Positions 9,363-17,926 of a DNA stretch of 64,000 nt are shown one piece after another. The stretch's first letter is position 1; every line of letters starts with the position of its first letter. This DNA comes from Streptomyces endocoffeicus (GTDB lineage Bacteria > Actinomycetota > Actinomycetes > Streptomycetales > Streptomycetaceae): the NCBI RefSeq assembly GCF_016741935.1, contig NZ_JAERRG010000014.1, positions 124,001 through 188,000 of the forward strand. Reading direction: 5' to 3'. The notes under the pieces are model-generated. The model ran no database searches. It was not told the origin of the DNA and worked only from the letters and a program-made list of their open reading frames with translations. The position numbers and the translations under genes are program-made.

Positions 9363-9464
9363 CGGTCTCTCCTGACTGATGGATGGCTCCCCGCGGCGAA
9401 TGCCGCGCAGCGTGAATCGTACCGAGCCGACGGGCGGGACCGCGAAACGGTTGTGGACGCCGCC

Positions 9465-9602
9465 AGCGCCGCCGTCACCGCCCGGGGTGACGGCCGCCGG
9501 ACGCCGTCACCGCCCGGGATCACGGTCACCGGACGCCGTCACCACGCGCGAGGGCCGTCGGACGGACGCCGTCACCGCCCGGGGCGGCCCCCGCCCGACG
9601 CC
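9465..9602 (-). repeat. Imperfect GC-rich tandem repeats downstream of a hypothetical gene
   Basis: The interval 9363-9625 has no gene I can support. It holds at least three copies of a GGTGACGGCGTCCG core (minus strand) spaced about 30-35 bp apart, between the thrS start and the 3' end of the next minus-strand gene. The thrS promoter must lie here or just upstream of 9362. Confidence 0.7.
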
Positions 9603-9625
9603 ATCACGAGCTCGGGCGGCGGCGG

Positions 9626-10828
9626 TCAGGGGCCGCCGCCGCACGCCTCCTCGAAGAAGTCCAGGTTCTCCTGGAGCGACTTGACCAGCCGGTCCCGCTC
9701 GGCCTCGTCCACCTGGACCGGGGTGACGCCGCCGGCCCCGCTGAGCCGCCGGAAGCCGCCGCGGCTCTCCAGCCGCCCCCGCACCCGGATCGGCAGCCCC
9801 ACCAGATGGGCATGGCCGGCGATGCGGTAGTCCTCCTCGTCCAGGGTGATCCGCACCTGCGCGACCTCCGCCCCGGAGAGCACCCGCAGCCGTAGCGTCC
9901 CGGGACCGCCGGGGCCGGTACGGCGCAGCCGCACCACCGCACCGGTGAGGCACACGGGAACGGACGGCTCATCCCGGACATAGCGGACACCCGCCTCCCT
10001 TAACCCCGGGAGATCGCCGGGCGAGAACTCCACCGGATCGGGCCGGGCGGCGAACCCCGGCGGCGGACCGGCGGCCGGTGACCACTCCAGCGCCACCCGC
10101 GCCCCCTCCGTGCCCTGGACCAGCCCGATCACCGCCTCGGTCAGCTCCCGGCTGGCACCCGCCGCGACCGCAGCGTCATACGCCTCCATGCCGCCGGTCG
10201 TCCGGTGGTAGTCGGCGGCGTCCCGGAGGGCGTACAGCGCGCGCAGCAGGGTGACGGCGGTGGCGCGGCCGTCCTCCTCGACGGGCACGAAGACGGTCAG
10301 CTCACGGCCGCCGGACTCGGCGCCCGGGGGCCCGGTCAGCACCCGCTCCAGGGATGCCTCGGCGGCGCGGCGGTGCCGGGCACCGTAGTAGCCCGCGCGG
10401 CCGCGGGCGGCGAGCGCTCCGGCCAGCAGGGTGTCCCGGGCGGCGGCGCGCAGCCGCTCCTGCGCGGTCCAGGCGGAGGTGCCGCCGGGGGATTCGGGCA
10501 CCTCGCGCCGCCAGCGGATCTCGTCGCTGGGCACGGCGAGGCCGGTGAGCACCTCGCGGGCGGAGGGGGCGGCGCTGCGGCTGAGCGCCATCAGCGCCTC
10601 GCCGAGCAGATCGCCGCTGTCGGGGAAATCCCGGCTCTCGGGCACCAGCAGGCTGGTGCCTCCCGCGAGCCGGCCCGGCGGGGTCCAGCGGGCATAAGCC
10701 CCCGGGGTGCCGCCGCGGCGGCGCCAGCCGTGCCGGGCGAGCAGGGCGCCGAGGACGGCCGGATCCACCTCGTCGGGGCGCGGGACCGACAAGGGTGCCG
10801 GGTCGTCCTGGGGCCATGGTCGGTCCAT
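9626..10828 (-). CDS. Conserved hypothetical protein, coupled to a DUF4365-like gene
   Basis: A 400-residue protein with no domain I recognise. The C-terminal 100 residues (from about VCLTGAVVRLRR to the end) read as a compact beta-rich module that mentions an internal valine-leucine-arginine pattern like an OB fold, but this is only a guess. The start ATG at 10828 overlaps the upstream stop (TGATG), so it is translated with the DUF4365-like gene and may partner it. No signal peptide or membrane segment is evident. Codon use looks native. Confidence 0.75.
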   Translation of the reverse strand: MDRPWPQDDPAPLSVPRPDEVDPAVLGALLARHGWRRRGGTPGAYARWTPPGRLAGGTSLLVPESRDFPDSGDLLGEALMALSRSAAPSAREVLTGLAVPSDEIRWRREVPESPGGTSAWTAQERLRAAARDTLLAGALAARGRAGYYGARHRRAAEASLERVLTGPPGAESGGRELTVFVPVEEDGRATAVTLLRALYALRDAADYHRTTGGMEAYDAAVAAGASRELTEAVIGLVQGTEGARVALEWSPAAGPPPGFAARPDPVEFSPGDLPGLREAGVRYVRDEPSVPVCLTGAVVRLRRTGPGGPGTLRLRVLSGAEVAQVRITLDEEDYRIAGHAHLVGLPIRVRGRLESRGGFRRLSGAGGVTPVQVDEAERDRLVKSLQENLDFFEEACGGGP

Positions 10829-11406
10829 CACGGTCTCCCTCCCGCCCCGACCCGGGTCATGATCTCGCAGAGCGCGCGGTCGTCGAAGATCCGCGAGGTC
10901 GGGATCCGCACGGTGGTCCGGCGGCGGCCCGTGACCGCGTGGCCGGCCAGATTGATCCAGTAGCAGCAGTGGCGCAGGGACAGGCGGTCATGCCCGGCTC
11001 GCAGCCAGTCCTCCTGGCCGCGCGGCACGATCATCACCACGAGGATCTTGTGCACGGAGACCGGGCTGCGGGCCAGCTTGACCAGGTGGTCGTTGTCGAG
11101 CGTGAAGGCGAAGGTCGGCCCCGGAGGGTCCGGCGCGATCTGGTACGTGGCCTTGAGCTGCACCTTGATGGTGACCTCGTCGTCCACGGCGTGGCCGCGG
11201 GCGCTGTGGCTGACGTGCCAGTCGATGCCGTGGTCGGGGAAGGGCTGGGCCAGTGAGCAGCCCGCGGCGGCGGCCACCGCGTGCAGATAGCCCACCTGAA
11301 GGGTCTCCATACAGGCGGTGGTGGCGATTTGGCCACGCACGGGAGGTGATCCGCTCAGGGCAAGGCCGCTCGCCGTCGGGGCCGGGTCGGGTGTTGCGAG
11401 CGTCAT
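10828..11406 (-). CDS. DUF4365-like protein with a PD-(D/E)XK-type signature
   Basis: A 192-residue protein resembling DUF4365 proteins. The pattern GID62WHV, then IKVQ83LK85, fits the D...(E/Q)xK core of the nuclease-like fold with glutamine at the acidic position. DUF4365 members are grouped with PD-(D/E)XK enzymes, so DNA or RNA cleavage is possible but not shown. The gene is divergent from a DEDDh exonuclease and overlaps the downstream hypothetical gene by its stop codon. The first 25 residues are low complexity, so a later start is possible. Confidence 0.72.
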   Translation of the reverse strand: MTLATPDPAPTASGLALSGSPPVRGQIATTACMETLQVGYLHAVAAAAGCSLAQPFPDHGIDWHVSHSARGHAVDDEVTIKVQLKATYQIAPDPPGPTFAFTLDNDHLVKLARSPVSVHKILVVMIVPRGQEDWLRAGHDRLSLRHCCYWINLAGHAVTGRRRTTVRIPTSRIFDDRALCEIMTRVGAGGRP

Positions 11407-11566
11407 GTCCGTGACGCCTTCCGGTCGTCGCCGGCTTCGTACACCTGTGTTGTCTCCGCGTCAGGACCTCGGCAAACAGCGGCGGTTCGAGGTCCTCCCT
11501 CCGGGTATCACCTGGTCGGGGCGGGATCAGATGTCATCGAGGGGAAATGCACGAGGAGTTGAGGCC

Positions 11567-12292
11567 ATGCCGTCCTGGTTCGAAGGGCCGCTCGCCGCCT
11601 TTGACACGGAGACCACGGGTGTCGATGTCGAGCATGACCGGATCGTATCGGCGGCCCTGGTGGTGCAGCGTGGGACCGGAAGTCTGCCGGAGATCCGGCG
11701 CTGGCTGGTGAGTCCGGGCGTGCCGGTGCCGCCGGCCGCCACCGAGATACACGGTCTGACCGACGCTCATCTCCAGCGGCACGGCAGATGGCCGGCGCCG
11801 GTGGTGGACGAGGTGGCGCGGGCGATAGCGGAGCAGGTCACCCGGGGCACCCCGCTGGTGATCATGAACGCGCCGTTCGATCTGACCCTGCTGGACCGGG
11901 AGTTGAAGCGGCATCGCAACTCCAGTCTGGCGGGCTATCTTTCGCTGCGCTCCATGACCGTTCTGGATCCGCGGGTGCTGGACAAGCATCTGGACCGCTA
12001 TCGCAAGGGCCGCCGCACCCTGATCGATCTGTGTGAGCACTACGGCGTGGAGCTGACCGGCGCGCATGACGCGGCGGCGGACGCGGCGGCCGCACTGCAT
12101 GTCGTACGGGCGGTGGGCCGCCGGTTCGCCTCCCGTCTGGAGACGCTCACGCCCGCCGAGCTGCACGCCCGCCAGACGGTCTGGTACGCGGCGCAGGCCC
12201 GGGGGCTGCAGGCGTGGTTCGCGCTCAACGGCTCGGACGAGGTCTGCGATCCGGCCTGGCCGCTGCGGCCGGACCTGCCGGCCGCGGCCTGA
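11567..12292 (+). CDS. DEDDh 3'-5' exonuclease (DnaQ/polymerase III epsilon-like)
   Basis: A 241-residue protein whose exonuclease fold covers residues 8-185. Exo I is FDTETTG (D13, E15), Exo II is NAPFD105, and Exo III is AHDAAAD with H167 and D172, so all DEDDh metal ligands and the general base are present. The remaining 55 residues are an actinobacterial tail. It is a stand-alone exonuclease, not the proofreading subunit of a mapped polymerase, and probably trims DNA or RNA ends. The ATG at 11567 has a GAGGAG element 8 bases upstream; the longer open frame to 11318 lacks support. Confidence 0.87.
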   Translation: MPSWFEGPLAAFDTETTGVDVEHDRIVSAALVVQRGTGSLPEIRRWLVSPGVPVPPAATEIHGLTDAHLQRHGRWPAPVVDEVARAIAEQVTRGTPLVIMNAPFDLTLLDRELKRHRNSSLAGYLSLRSMTVLDPRVLDKHLDRYRKGRRTLIDLCEHYGVELTGAHDAAADAAAALHVVRAVGRRFASRLETLTPAELHARQTVWYAAQARGLQAWFALNGSDEVCDPAWPLRPDLPAAA

Positions 12293-12333
12293 TATTTCGA
12301 ACCCGGCGCGCGCTCGACCACTCGGGTGTGGCG

Positions 12334-12705
12334 TCAGACCCGGCGGAGCGAGAAGGGGTGGCCGGCCGGGTCGGAGTAGATCCGTACGTCGCGCAGGCCA
12401 CCGTTGTTCTTGGTGTCCAGCGGCCGCGCGCCCAGGTCGACGACCTGGCGCTCCGCGGCGTCCACGTCCTCCACCAGCAGGTCCAGATGGGCCTGCTGGG
12501 AGTCGTCCGGCCGTGGCCAGCTCGGCGGGGCGAAGCCGTGGTCCCGCAGGAAGGCCATCCGCGATCCGCCGGGTGCGACGATCTCGACCCGGTCGGGGGT
12601 GGTCAGCGGCTGGATCTCCGCGCCGAGCACCCGGGCGTAGAACTCGGCGAGCTCTTCGGGTTCGGCACAGTCCAAGGACAGGACGGCTGCGGTCGCGACG
12701 GCCAT
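12334..12705 (-). CDS. VOC/glyoxalase-like protein
   Basis: A 123-residue vicinal-oxygen-chelate protein: two beta-alpha-beta-beta-beta repeats, the first from TAAVLSLDCAEPEELAEFY, the second around AHLDLLVEDVDAAERQV, ending with the typical DPAGHPFSL. Metal-ligand positions are only partly kept, so a binding or resistance role is as likely as catalysis. It is alone between the exonuclease and a tRNA terminator and runs convergently to the exonuclease gene. Confidence 0.85.
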   Translation of the reverse strand: MAVATAAVLSLDCAEPEELAEFYARVLGAEIQPLTTPDRVEIVAPGGSRMAFLRDHGFAPPSWPRPDDSQQAHLDLLVEDVDAAERQVVDLGARPLDTKNNGGLRDVRIYSDPAGHPFSLRRV

Positions 12706-12779
12706 GAGTTCCCCTCCACATCGTCACCCACGGAAGCTCTATCCGATTACCCCGCTCCTGGCCGTACAAGCACACAAAC

Positions 12780-12815
12780 ATGAGGCCGGGCCGCCTGCTG
12801 GCGGCCCGGCCTCAT
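12780..12815 (-). terminator. Strong hairpin downstream of tRNA-Val
   Basis: A perfect 15-bp stem (12780-12794 with 12801-12815) and a 6-base loop lie seven bases past the 3' end of the tRNA gene. It probably ends tRNA transcription. Confidence 0.8.
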
Positions 12816-12821
12816 GGATGG

Positions 12822-12893
12822 TGGGCGATACTGGGTTCGAACCAGTGACCTCTTCGGTGTGAACGAAGCGCTCTCCCACTGAGCTAATCGCCC
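12822..12893 (-). tRNA. tRNA-Val (CAC), copy 1
   Basis: A 72-nt cloverleaf: acceptor GGGCGAT paired with ATCGCCC, anticodon stem CTTCG/CGAAG around loop TTCACAC giving anticodon CAC, T arm with TTCGAAC, discriminator A, no encoded CCA. It is identical to the copy at 20473-20544. Confidence 0.95.
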
Positions 12894-12933
12894 GGGTTGT
12901 TCTCTTCGGGGTCTCCCCGGCGGAACGACCTGA

Positions 12934-12963
12934 ACAATACAGGTCGCGACGGGTTTGGTTCAA
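12934..12963 (-). promoter_or_regulatory. Sigma-70-type promoter of tRNA-Val copy 1
   Basis: On the minus strand TTGAAC (12958-12963) is followed after 18 bases by TATTGT (12934-12939), placing transcription start about 30 bases before the mature tRNA. It lies right after the stop codon of the SRPBCC gene. Confidence 0.65.
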
Positions 12964-13490
12964 ACCGCATTTCCGCCGGAAGGCCCGGATGCCGGACCGG
13001 AAGGCCCGGCGGCCGGACCGGGCGGCGCCCCGGCCGGACCGGCGGGCCGCGCGGCGAGGTGCGCCCGCAGCCCCCGCAGCCCGGAGCGCATCATCAGGGC
13101 GTGGTTGGCCCGGAAGACGGGACGGCCGGGGAGCGCGAGCCGGCGCAGCAGCGGCTTGCGGGCGACCACCTCCTGTTCGAAGAGGGCGCGGGTGCCGGTC
13201 CCCTGGGGCAGCACCGTCCAGCGCGCCCATCCCTCCAGATCGCCCGCGAAGCCGATCTCCAGCACGCCGTCCACCGGGTCCTGGCGCGCCTCGCTGACGA
13301 TCAGCCGCAGGTCGTACGGGACGAGGGAGCGGAAGCGGGCGGCGCCACTGCGCTCGTCGATCCGCCGGACCTCACGGACCTGGGGCCACCACCGCGGATA
13401 GTCGTCGCCGTTCGCCAGCACCGCGAAGACGGCGGCGGGCGGAGCGTCGAGGTCCCATCGGCTGCGGAAGCGGTAATGGCACCAGTCCAT
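12960..13490 (-). CDS. SRPBCC (START/polyketide cyclase-like) protein
   Basis: A 176-residue protein whose first 140 residues have the helix-grip ligand-binding pattern (YRFRSRWDLDAPPAAVFAVLAN near the start, then repeated strands). Such proteins bind hydrophobic ligands; the ligand is unknown. The last 35 residues are Gly/Pro/Ala/Ser-rich and encoded by 21-bp tandem units at about 12975-13037 that run up to the stop codon, so the tail is probably a repeat expansion rather than a domain. The frame is open to 12960, next to the tRNA promoter. Confidence 0.8.
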   Translation of the reverse strand: MDWCHYRFRSRWDLDAPPAAVFAVLANGDDYPRWWPQVREVRRIDERSGAARFRSLVPYDLRLIVSEARQDPVDGVLEIGFAGDLEGWARWTVLPQGTGTRALFEQEVVARKPLLRRLALPGRPVFRANHALMMRSGLRGLRAHLAARPAGPAGAPPGPAAGPSGPASGPSGGNAV

Positions 13491-13523
13491 GCCCTCAAGT
13501 GTGGTCCGGCCATGACGGCCTGG

Positions 13524-16271
13524 CTAGCCCGGCAGCTTGTCACCGACGAGCGCGAGGTTCTGGATCGCGGCGAGGCCGTACTGCGCGCTGGCGTTGGTGC
13601 TCACCCAGGCCGCCTCGACGCCGGGCTCCAGCACGTCCGGACCCTCCACCCGCACCGACTTCCAGCTGATGGTGGCGTCCGGGTAGCCGTCGCCCTCGTG
13701 GTATTCGGTGAACTTCTGCCAGGCGCGGGCGGCCAGCTTGTCGTCCTTCAGCTGGACGGCGGCGTAGGCGTCGAGCCGGGAGTGGCCCTGGACCAGGATC
13801 AGCGAGCCGAAGTCGGTGCCGTAGCGGGCCTTCTGCTCGGCCTTGGTGGCGTTGAAGTAGCGGCAGTAGTCCAGCCATGCCTCCTTGAACTTCGGCAGGT
13901 CGATGAGGTCGATCACCTCGGCGCAGACCTCGACCAGGCCGAAGACCGCGGACAGATGGGAGACGCTGACCTTGGGCCGGTCGGCGATGGCGTACTTGCC
14001 GGTGTCGAGGTCGTACAGCCCGCTGCCCTGGACGAAGCCGTTGGGCTGGGCGGCGATGGTCTCCATGGTGGAGCGCAGCCGCGCCTCGGCCTTCTCAGCC
14101 TTCGGGCCGCGCCGCTCCCATTCGGTGAGCCAGGCCCCGGCGAGGCCGCTCCAGTCGGTGCCGAAGCCGATGTCCAGGGCGTGCGGATCGGGCTCGTAGT
14201 CGGGGTCGTCGCGGACCTTGCGCTGTGGATCGAGGACGAGGAAGGTCTCGTCGGAGTCGACGAGGGCGTGCATGATGTCGCCGATCCGCTCGTCCGCGGT
14301 GAGGAAGTAGTAGTAGCGGCGGTACAGGGCGGTGGAGATCCGCTGCTGTTTGGCGCTGTCGGCGAAGTGCTGGACGCCGTGGCGGGTGCCGAGCCCGGCC
14401 CATTTGCCGAGGTGGTAGGCGTCGACCTCGCCGGTGTGCCGGGTCATGGATTCGGCGAAGCGGAAGATGTCGGAGCGGCCGGAGCGCAGATAGGCCAGCC
14501 ACAGCCACAGGTCGGGCGAGAGCTCGGAGTTGTCCCAGGCGTAGCCGCCGACGTCGTACCGCCACTGGTGCCGGTCTCCGTCGTAGGTGTGCATGATGTC
14601 GCCGTAGTCCCAGAAGCCATACCAACGGCGCTGTTCGACCTGGCCCTTGTGGTAGTCGAAGAGGAAGTCCAGCCGGTCCTCGACCTTCGCCTTGGCGGGG
14701 GTGGCGCGGTCGACGGGGGCGAAGAGGCCGCCGAAGACCTTGGCGCGGACCAGGTCGGCGGGGCCGGCGGCCAGTTGGGGCGGGGTGCGCACGGCGGCGG
14801 CCTGCCGGACGAGGGTGTCGGCGTCGGGGGTGGCCGCGTTGGCCCAGAAGGTGAGTTCGCTGGTGCGGGCGATGCCGTACGGGGTGCCGAAGCCGGGCTC
14901 GTAGTCCTCGTAGGTGATCTCGAGGCCCTCGAGCTGTTCTGGGTAGGTGTCCTGGCCCATGCCGTCGTGGTAGAAGCGCAGGTCCATGGGCTGGGCCTCG
15001 GGCGACCAGAGCCACAGGGTGACCTCGGCCTCGTCCCCGGCGGCGCCGCGGATGTCCAGCTGGGCGGGGAACTTCTCCCAGAAGTCGCGCAGTCCGAAGG
15101 AGAGTCCGCCGCTGACGCCGCCGACGTAGCCGAAGCCGCTCGCCCGGCCGCCGCCGCCCGCCGCGATCCAGCCGTGGCCGGGCTTGGTGCGCTTGCGCAG
15201 GGTGAAGCCGTCGGCGGAGAGCTGGGCGAGGGTGTAGTCGCCCCAGGTGGGGATGAGGTGCAGCCGGGAGGTGACGCGCTGGTCCCAGCCGGCCGGGTCG
15301 GGCAGCTTCTCGCCCTTGACCTGGGCGGTGCGGACGCCGGCCCCGGGGTCGCGGCGCAGCCCGGTGACGCCCTTGACGGCCTCGGTGAGGAATCCCTTGC
15401 CCTCGCCCGCGATGCGGATGTGGCGGTCGTACGCCTCGTCGCGCATCGGCACGGAGAAGCGGACGCCGAGGCCCCGGATGAAGTCTTTGTTCTGGTCGCC
15501 GTCGAACGTGATCGTGTGCACCATACGGAACGACTCGGCGCCCGCGTAGAAATAGAGCCGGACGCTGAAGGGGAGCCAGCCGCGGCGGCCCTTACGGTGC
15601 TTGCCGTCGATGCGGACCACGGCGCGGACTGGGCCCTTCTGCTCGACCCTCGCCCCGCTGATCTCGCCGTCGAACCGCTCCCACTCGGCGCGGCCGTGGT
15701 CGCCGTCGTCCACGTCGCCCTGGCGGAGCAGGACCAGCCGGCCGTCGCGGGCGATCTCGGTGGAGCCGCGGGTGACGGAGCGCACGAGCTGCTTGCCGTC
15801 CTTACCGATGACGGCCTTGATGACCCCGGTGTCGACGGTGATCCTGCCGCCGCTCTCGGAGACGGTGACCTTCTTGGCGGGTGCGGCGGGCGTGCCGGTG
15901 GTGAGCCGGTAGGCACTGCCGGTGAGGCCCTCCCCCGCCGCGTGGGCGGTCCACTTCAGCGAACCGTCGGGCCAGTAGGCGGTGGCCCAGGTCTGCAGGG
16001 GCACATGTGTGCCGTCGGCGGTGGTCAGCGCGAACGTCCGGTCGCCGGGGTGGGCGCCCTTGGGCCAGGGGACGCCGAAGGTGGAGCCCGCGGCCGCGCC
16101 CAAGCCGCCGTCCTCCAGCCAGGTGATGTCCACGGGCTCGTCGGCGGCCTTCTCGGCGGGGCTGTCGGCGGCGGCCTTCGGGGCGTTGTGGGCGAGCAGC
16201 CAGGAGAACGGTACGGCGGCGCCGGTGGCGGCCGCGGCCTTGAGGAGGTTGCGTCGAGGGATCGGGGGCAT
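13524..16271 (-). CDS. Tat-exported exo-rhamnogalacturonan lyase family protein
   Basis: A 915-residue secreted protein. It starts MPPIPRRNLLKAAAA, a twin-arginine signal followed by a hydrophobic stretch and an AAA cleavage region near residue 30. The N-terminal sandwich contains YWPDGSLKW, typical of the PcRGLX/PL26-like family, and the C-terminal half is an (alpha/alpha)-barrel-like region rich in W/Y/H (RYDVGGYAWDNSE). Family members release unsaturated units from rhamnogalacturonan I. The ATG at 16271 is preferred to the longer frame because it precedes the signal peptide and has a purine-rich AAAGGTGAA upstream. It sits in an operon with a sugar importer, which supports polysaccharide use. 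Exact substrate is not shown. Confidence 0.82.
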   Translation of the reverse strand: MPPIPRRNLLKAAAATGAAVPFSWLLAHNAPKAAADSPAEKAADEPVDITWLEDGGLGAAAGSTFGVPWPKGAHPGDRTFALTTADGTHVPLQTWATAYWPDGSLKWTAHAAGEGLTGSAYRLTTGTPAAPAKKVTVSESGGRITVDTGVIKAVIGKDGKQLVRSVTRGSTEIARDGRLVLLRQGDVDDGDHGRAEWERFDGEISGARVEQKGPVRAVVRIDGKHRKGRRGWLPFSVRLYFYAGAESFRMVHTITFDGDQNKDFIRGLGVRFSVPMRDEAYDRHIRIAGEGKGFLTEAVKGVTGLRRDPGAGVRTAQVKGEKLPDPAGWDQRVTSRLHLIPTWGDYTLAQLSADGFTLRKRTKPGHGWIAAGGGGRASGFGYVGGVSGGLSFGLRDFWEKFPAQLDIRGAAGDEAEVTLWLWSPEAQPMDLRFYHDGMGQDTYPEQLEGLEITYEDYEPGFGTPYGIARTSELTFWANAATPDADTLVRQAAAVRTPPQLAAGPADLVRAKVFGGLFAPVDRATPAKAKVEDRLDFLFDYHKGQVEQRRWYGFWDYGDIMHTYDGDRHQWRYDVGGYAWDNSELSPDLWLWLAYLRSGRSDIFRFAESMTRHTGEVDAYHLGKWAGLGTRHGVQHFADSAKQQRISTALYRRYYYFLTADERIGDIMHALVDSDETFLVLDPQRKVRDDPDYEPDPHALDIGFGTDWSGLAGAWLTEWERRGPKAEKAEARLRSTMETIAAQPNGFVQGSGLYDLDTGKYAIADRPKVSVSHLSAVFGLVEVCAEVIDLIDLPKFKEAWLDYCRYFNATKAEQKARYGTDFGSLILVQGHSRLDAYAAVQLKDDKLAARAWQKFTEYHEGDGYPDATISWKSVRVEGPDVLEPGVEAAWVSTNASAQYGLAAIQNLALVGDKLPG

Positions 16272-16354
16272 GTCCGGTTCACCTTTCGTACGGGGGCAGG
16301 TGCATGACATGAGTCGGCGGAGGAGGCGCCGGGGCGGGCGGCGCCTGGGGAAGA

Positions 16355-16426
16355 GCGATGCCTGGCCAGAGGGCGATGTCTGGCCAGAGGGCGATGCCTG
16401 ATCAGGCGGCAATACCTGGTCAGACG
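16355..16426 (-). repeat. 18-bp x 4 tandem array across the stop codon of the YesL-like gene
   Basis: Four 18-base units at 16355-16372, 16373-16390, 16391-16408 and 16409-16426 (plus strand each begins GCRATR). The unit at 16409-16426 contains the TGA of the minus-strand gene; the others extend downstream. Confidence 0.92.
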
Positions 16427-17061
16427 CGGGCGCGGCGCTCCACCGCGACCGCGCAGCCCGCGAGGGCGCCCGAGGCCGGGGCGATCAGCGGCAGCATCTG
16501 CCAGGCGGCGACGGCGAGTACGGCGAGCCCGCCGATGAGCAGCAGCGATCCACCGGGGTCGGCGGTCAGCCCCTGGCGTGCGGCGGTACGGGCGGCGTCC
16601 GGCCATGCGGTTCCGGGCCGCCGTAAGGCCGCCGTCCGCAGCCCGAGGACGACCACCGCGAGCAGGCCCGCCACGCTCACGGCGATCAGCGCGGGCCCGC
16701 CCGGCAGGGCCCCGGAGCGGGCCACCCGCAGATCGAAGCCGAGCAGCGCGAGCGCCGCCCACCACAGCAGGGAGAACCGCCAGCCGCTGCGGGTCGCCTC
16801 CCGCAGCCCGGCCAGGAAGTCCCGCCAGGTGGACCGTTCACCGTCCAAATGGCGGCCCAGATGCGCACAACCGGCGGCGAACGCGGGCAGCAGGGTGATC
16901 ACCGGCAGGGCGGCGAGCACCACCCAGACGCCGGTCAGCAGGCACTCGGCGAACAGCGCGAAGCGCAGCCGGCCGTGCGCAGTGGGCCTTACGGCTGCTC
17001 CTCCCCGGGCTTCCGGCCTGGCGGCTCTGGCGGCTCCGGCGGCTCCCATGGTCTTTCCCAT
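16420..17061 (-). CDS. DUF624/YesL-like membrane protein
   Basis: A 213-residue protein with about five hydrophobic segments and the early motif FALFAECLLTGVWVVLAALPVITLLPA, like YesL/DUF624 proteins. These are regularly found beside sugar ABC importers for plant polysaccharide breakdown products, and this gene lies between the permeases and the lyase. Its precise job is unknown; it may help assembly or regulation of the transporter. Its stop codon is embedded in a tandem repeat. Confidence 0.8.
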   Translation of the reverse strand: MGKTMGAAGAARAARPEARGGAAVRPTAHGRLRFALFAECLLTGVWVVLAALPVITLLPAFAAGCAHLGRHLDGERSTWRDFLAGLREATRSGWRFSLLWWAALALLGFDLRVARSGALPGGPALIAVSVAGLLAVVVLGLRTAALRRPGTAWPDAARTAARQGLTADPGGSLLLIGGLAVLAVAAWQMLPLIAPASGALAGCAVAVERRARV

Positions 17062-17068
17062 GACGGCC

Positions 17069-17926
17069 TCAGCCCTTCAGCCCGGAAGTCGCCGCGCCCT
17101 CGACCAGATAGCGCTGGAAGGCCAGGAAGAACAGCAGCACCGGCAGCAGGGCGACCATCGACATGGCGACCATGCCGCCGTAGTCGGCGACGGAGTCCTG
17201 GTCGATGAAGAGCTTCAGGCCCATCGAGACGGTGTACTTGTCCGGTTCGTTGAGGTAGAGCAGCGGCCCGATGAAGTCGTTCCAGGACCAGATGAAGGTG
17301 AAGATCGCGCTGGTGATCAGGGCCGGGCGGCACAGCGGCAGCACGATGTTCCAGTAGATGCGCAGATGGCCACAGCCGTCCAGCCGGGCCGCCTCGTCCA
17401 GCTCCCGGGGCAGCCCGCGCATGAACTGCACCATCAGGAAGACGAAGAAGGCGTCCGCGGCCAGGTACTTGCCGAGCAGCAGCGGCACATAGGTGTTGAT
17501 CAGGTCCAGCTTCTGGAACAGGATGTACTGCGGAATGATCAACACCTGGAACGGCAGCAGCAGGGTGGAGATCATGAGCGTGAACAGCGCGTTGCGCCCC
17601 GCGAAGCGGATCCGGGCGAAGGCGTACGCGGCCAGCGAGCAGGAGAACAGCACGCCGATCACCGAACCGACCGCCAGCAGCAGCGAGTTGGTGAAGAAGG
17701 TCGAGATCGGCACGTCCGCGATGCCGTCGCTGAGCCGGCGGTAGTTGTCGGTGATCGGATCGGTGGGCAGCAGCTGGAGGCTGCCGACGATCTGGTCACC
17801 GGGCTTGAACGAGCCGCCGATCACCCACACCACGGGGTAGAGGATCACCGCCAGCACGGCGAGCGCCCCCACATGCCAGATGACCGAACGCACCCGGCGC
17901 CGCCCGACCACCACAGAAGCACTCAC
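17069..17926 (-). CDS. Carbohydrate ABC transporter permease (MalG type)
   Basis: A 285-residue inner-membrane permease with six predicted hydrophobic segments and the EAA loop ELDEAARLDGCGHLRIYWNIVLPL in its last third. The GTG at 17926 overlaps the stop of the upstream permease (GTGA). Together with the MalF-type permease and the binding protein it imports oligosaccharides, probably the lyase products. No ATPase is encoded nearby; Streptomyces importers of this type use the shared MsiK ATPase, so that is the likely energiser. Confidence 0.9.
   Translation of the reverse strand: MSASVVVGRRRVRSVIWHVGALAVLAVILYPVVWVIGGSFKPGDQIVGSLQLLPTDPITDNYRRLSDGIADVPISTFFTNSLLLAVGSVIGVLFSCSLAAYAFARIRFAGRNALFTLMISTLLLPFQVLIIPQYILFQKLDLINTYVPLLLGKYLAADAFFVFLMVQFMRGLPRELDEAARLDGCGHLRIYWNIVLPLCRPALITSAIFTFIWSWNDFIGPLLYLNEPDKYTVSMGLKLFIDQDSVADYGGMVAMSMVALLPVLLFFLAFQRYLVEGAATSGLKG

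Noticed and set aside
9363..9625. T-box leader upstream of thrS
   Set aside because: The region holds only GC-rich direct repeats; the T-box consensus is absent.
12897..16307. Long plus-strand frame of 1136 codons
   Set aside because: Antisense of the lyase and SRPBCC genes, with no ribosome-binding site or domain.
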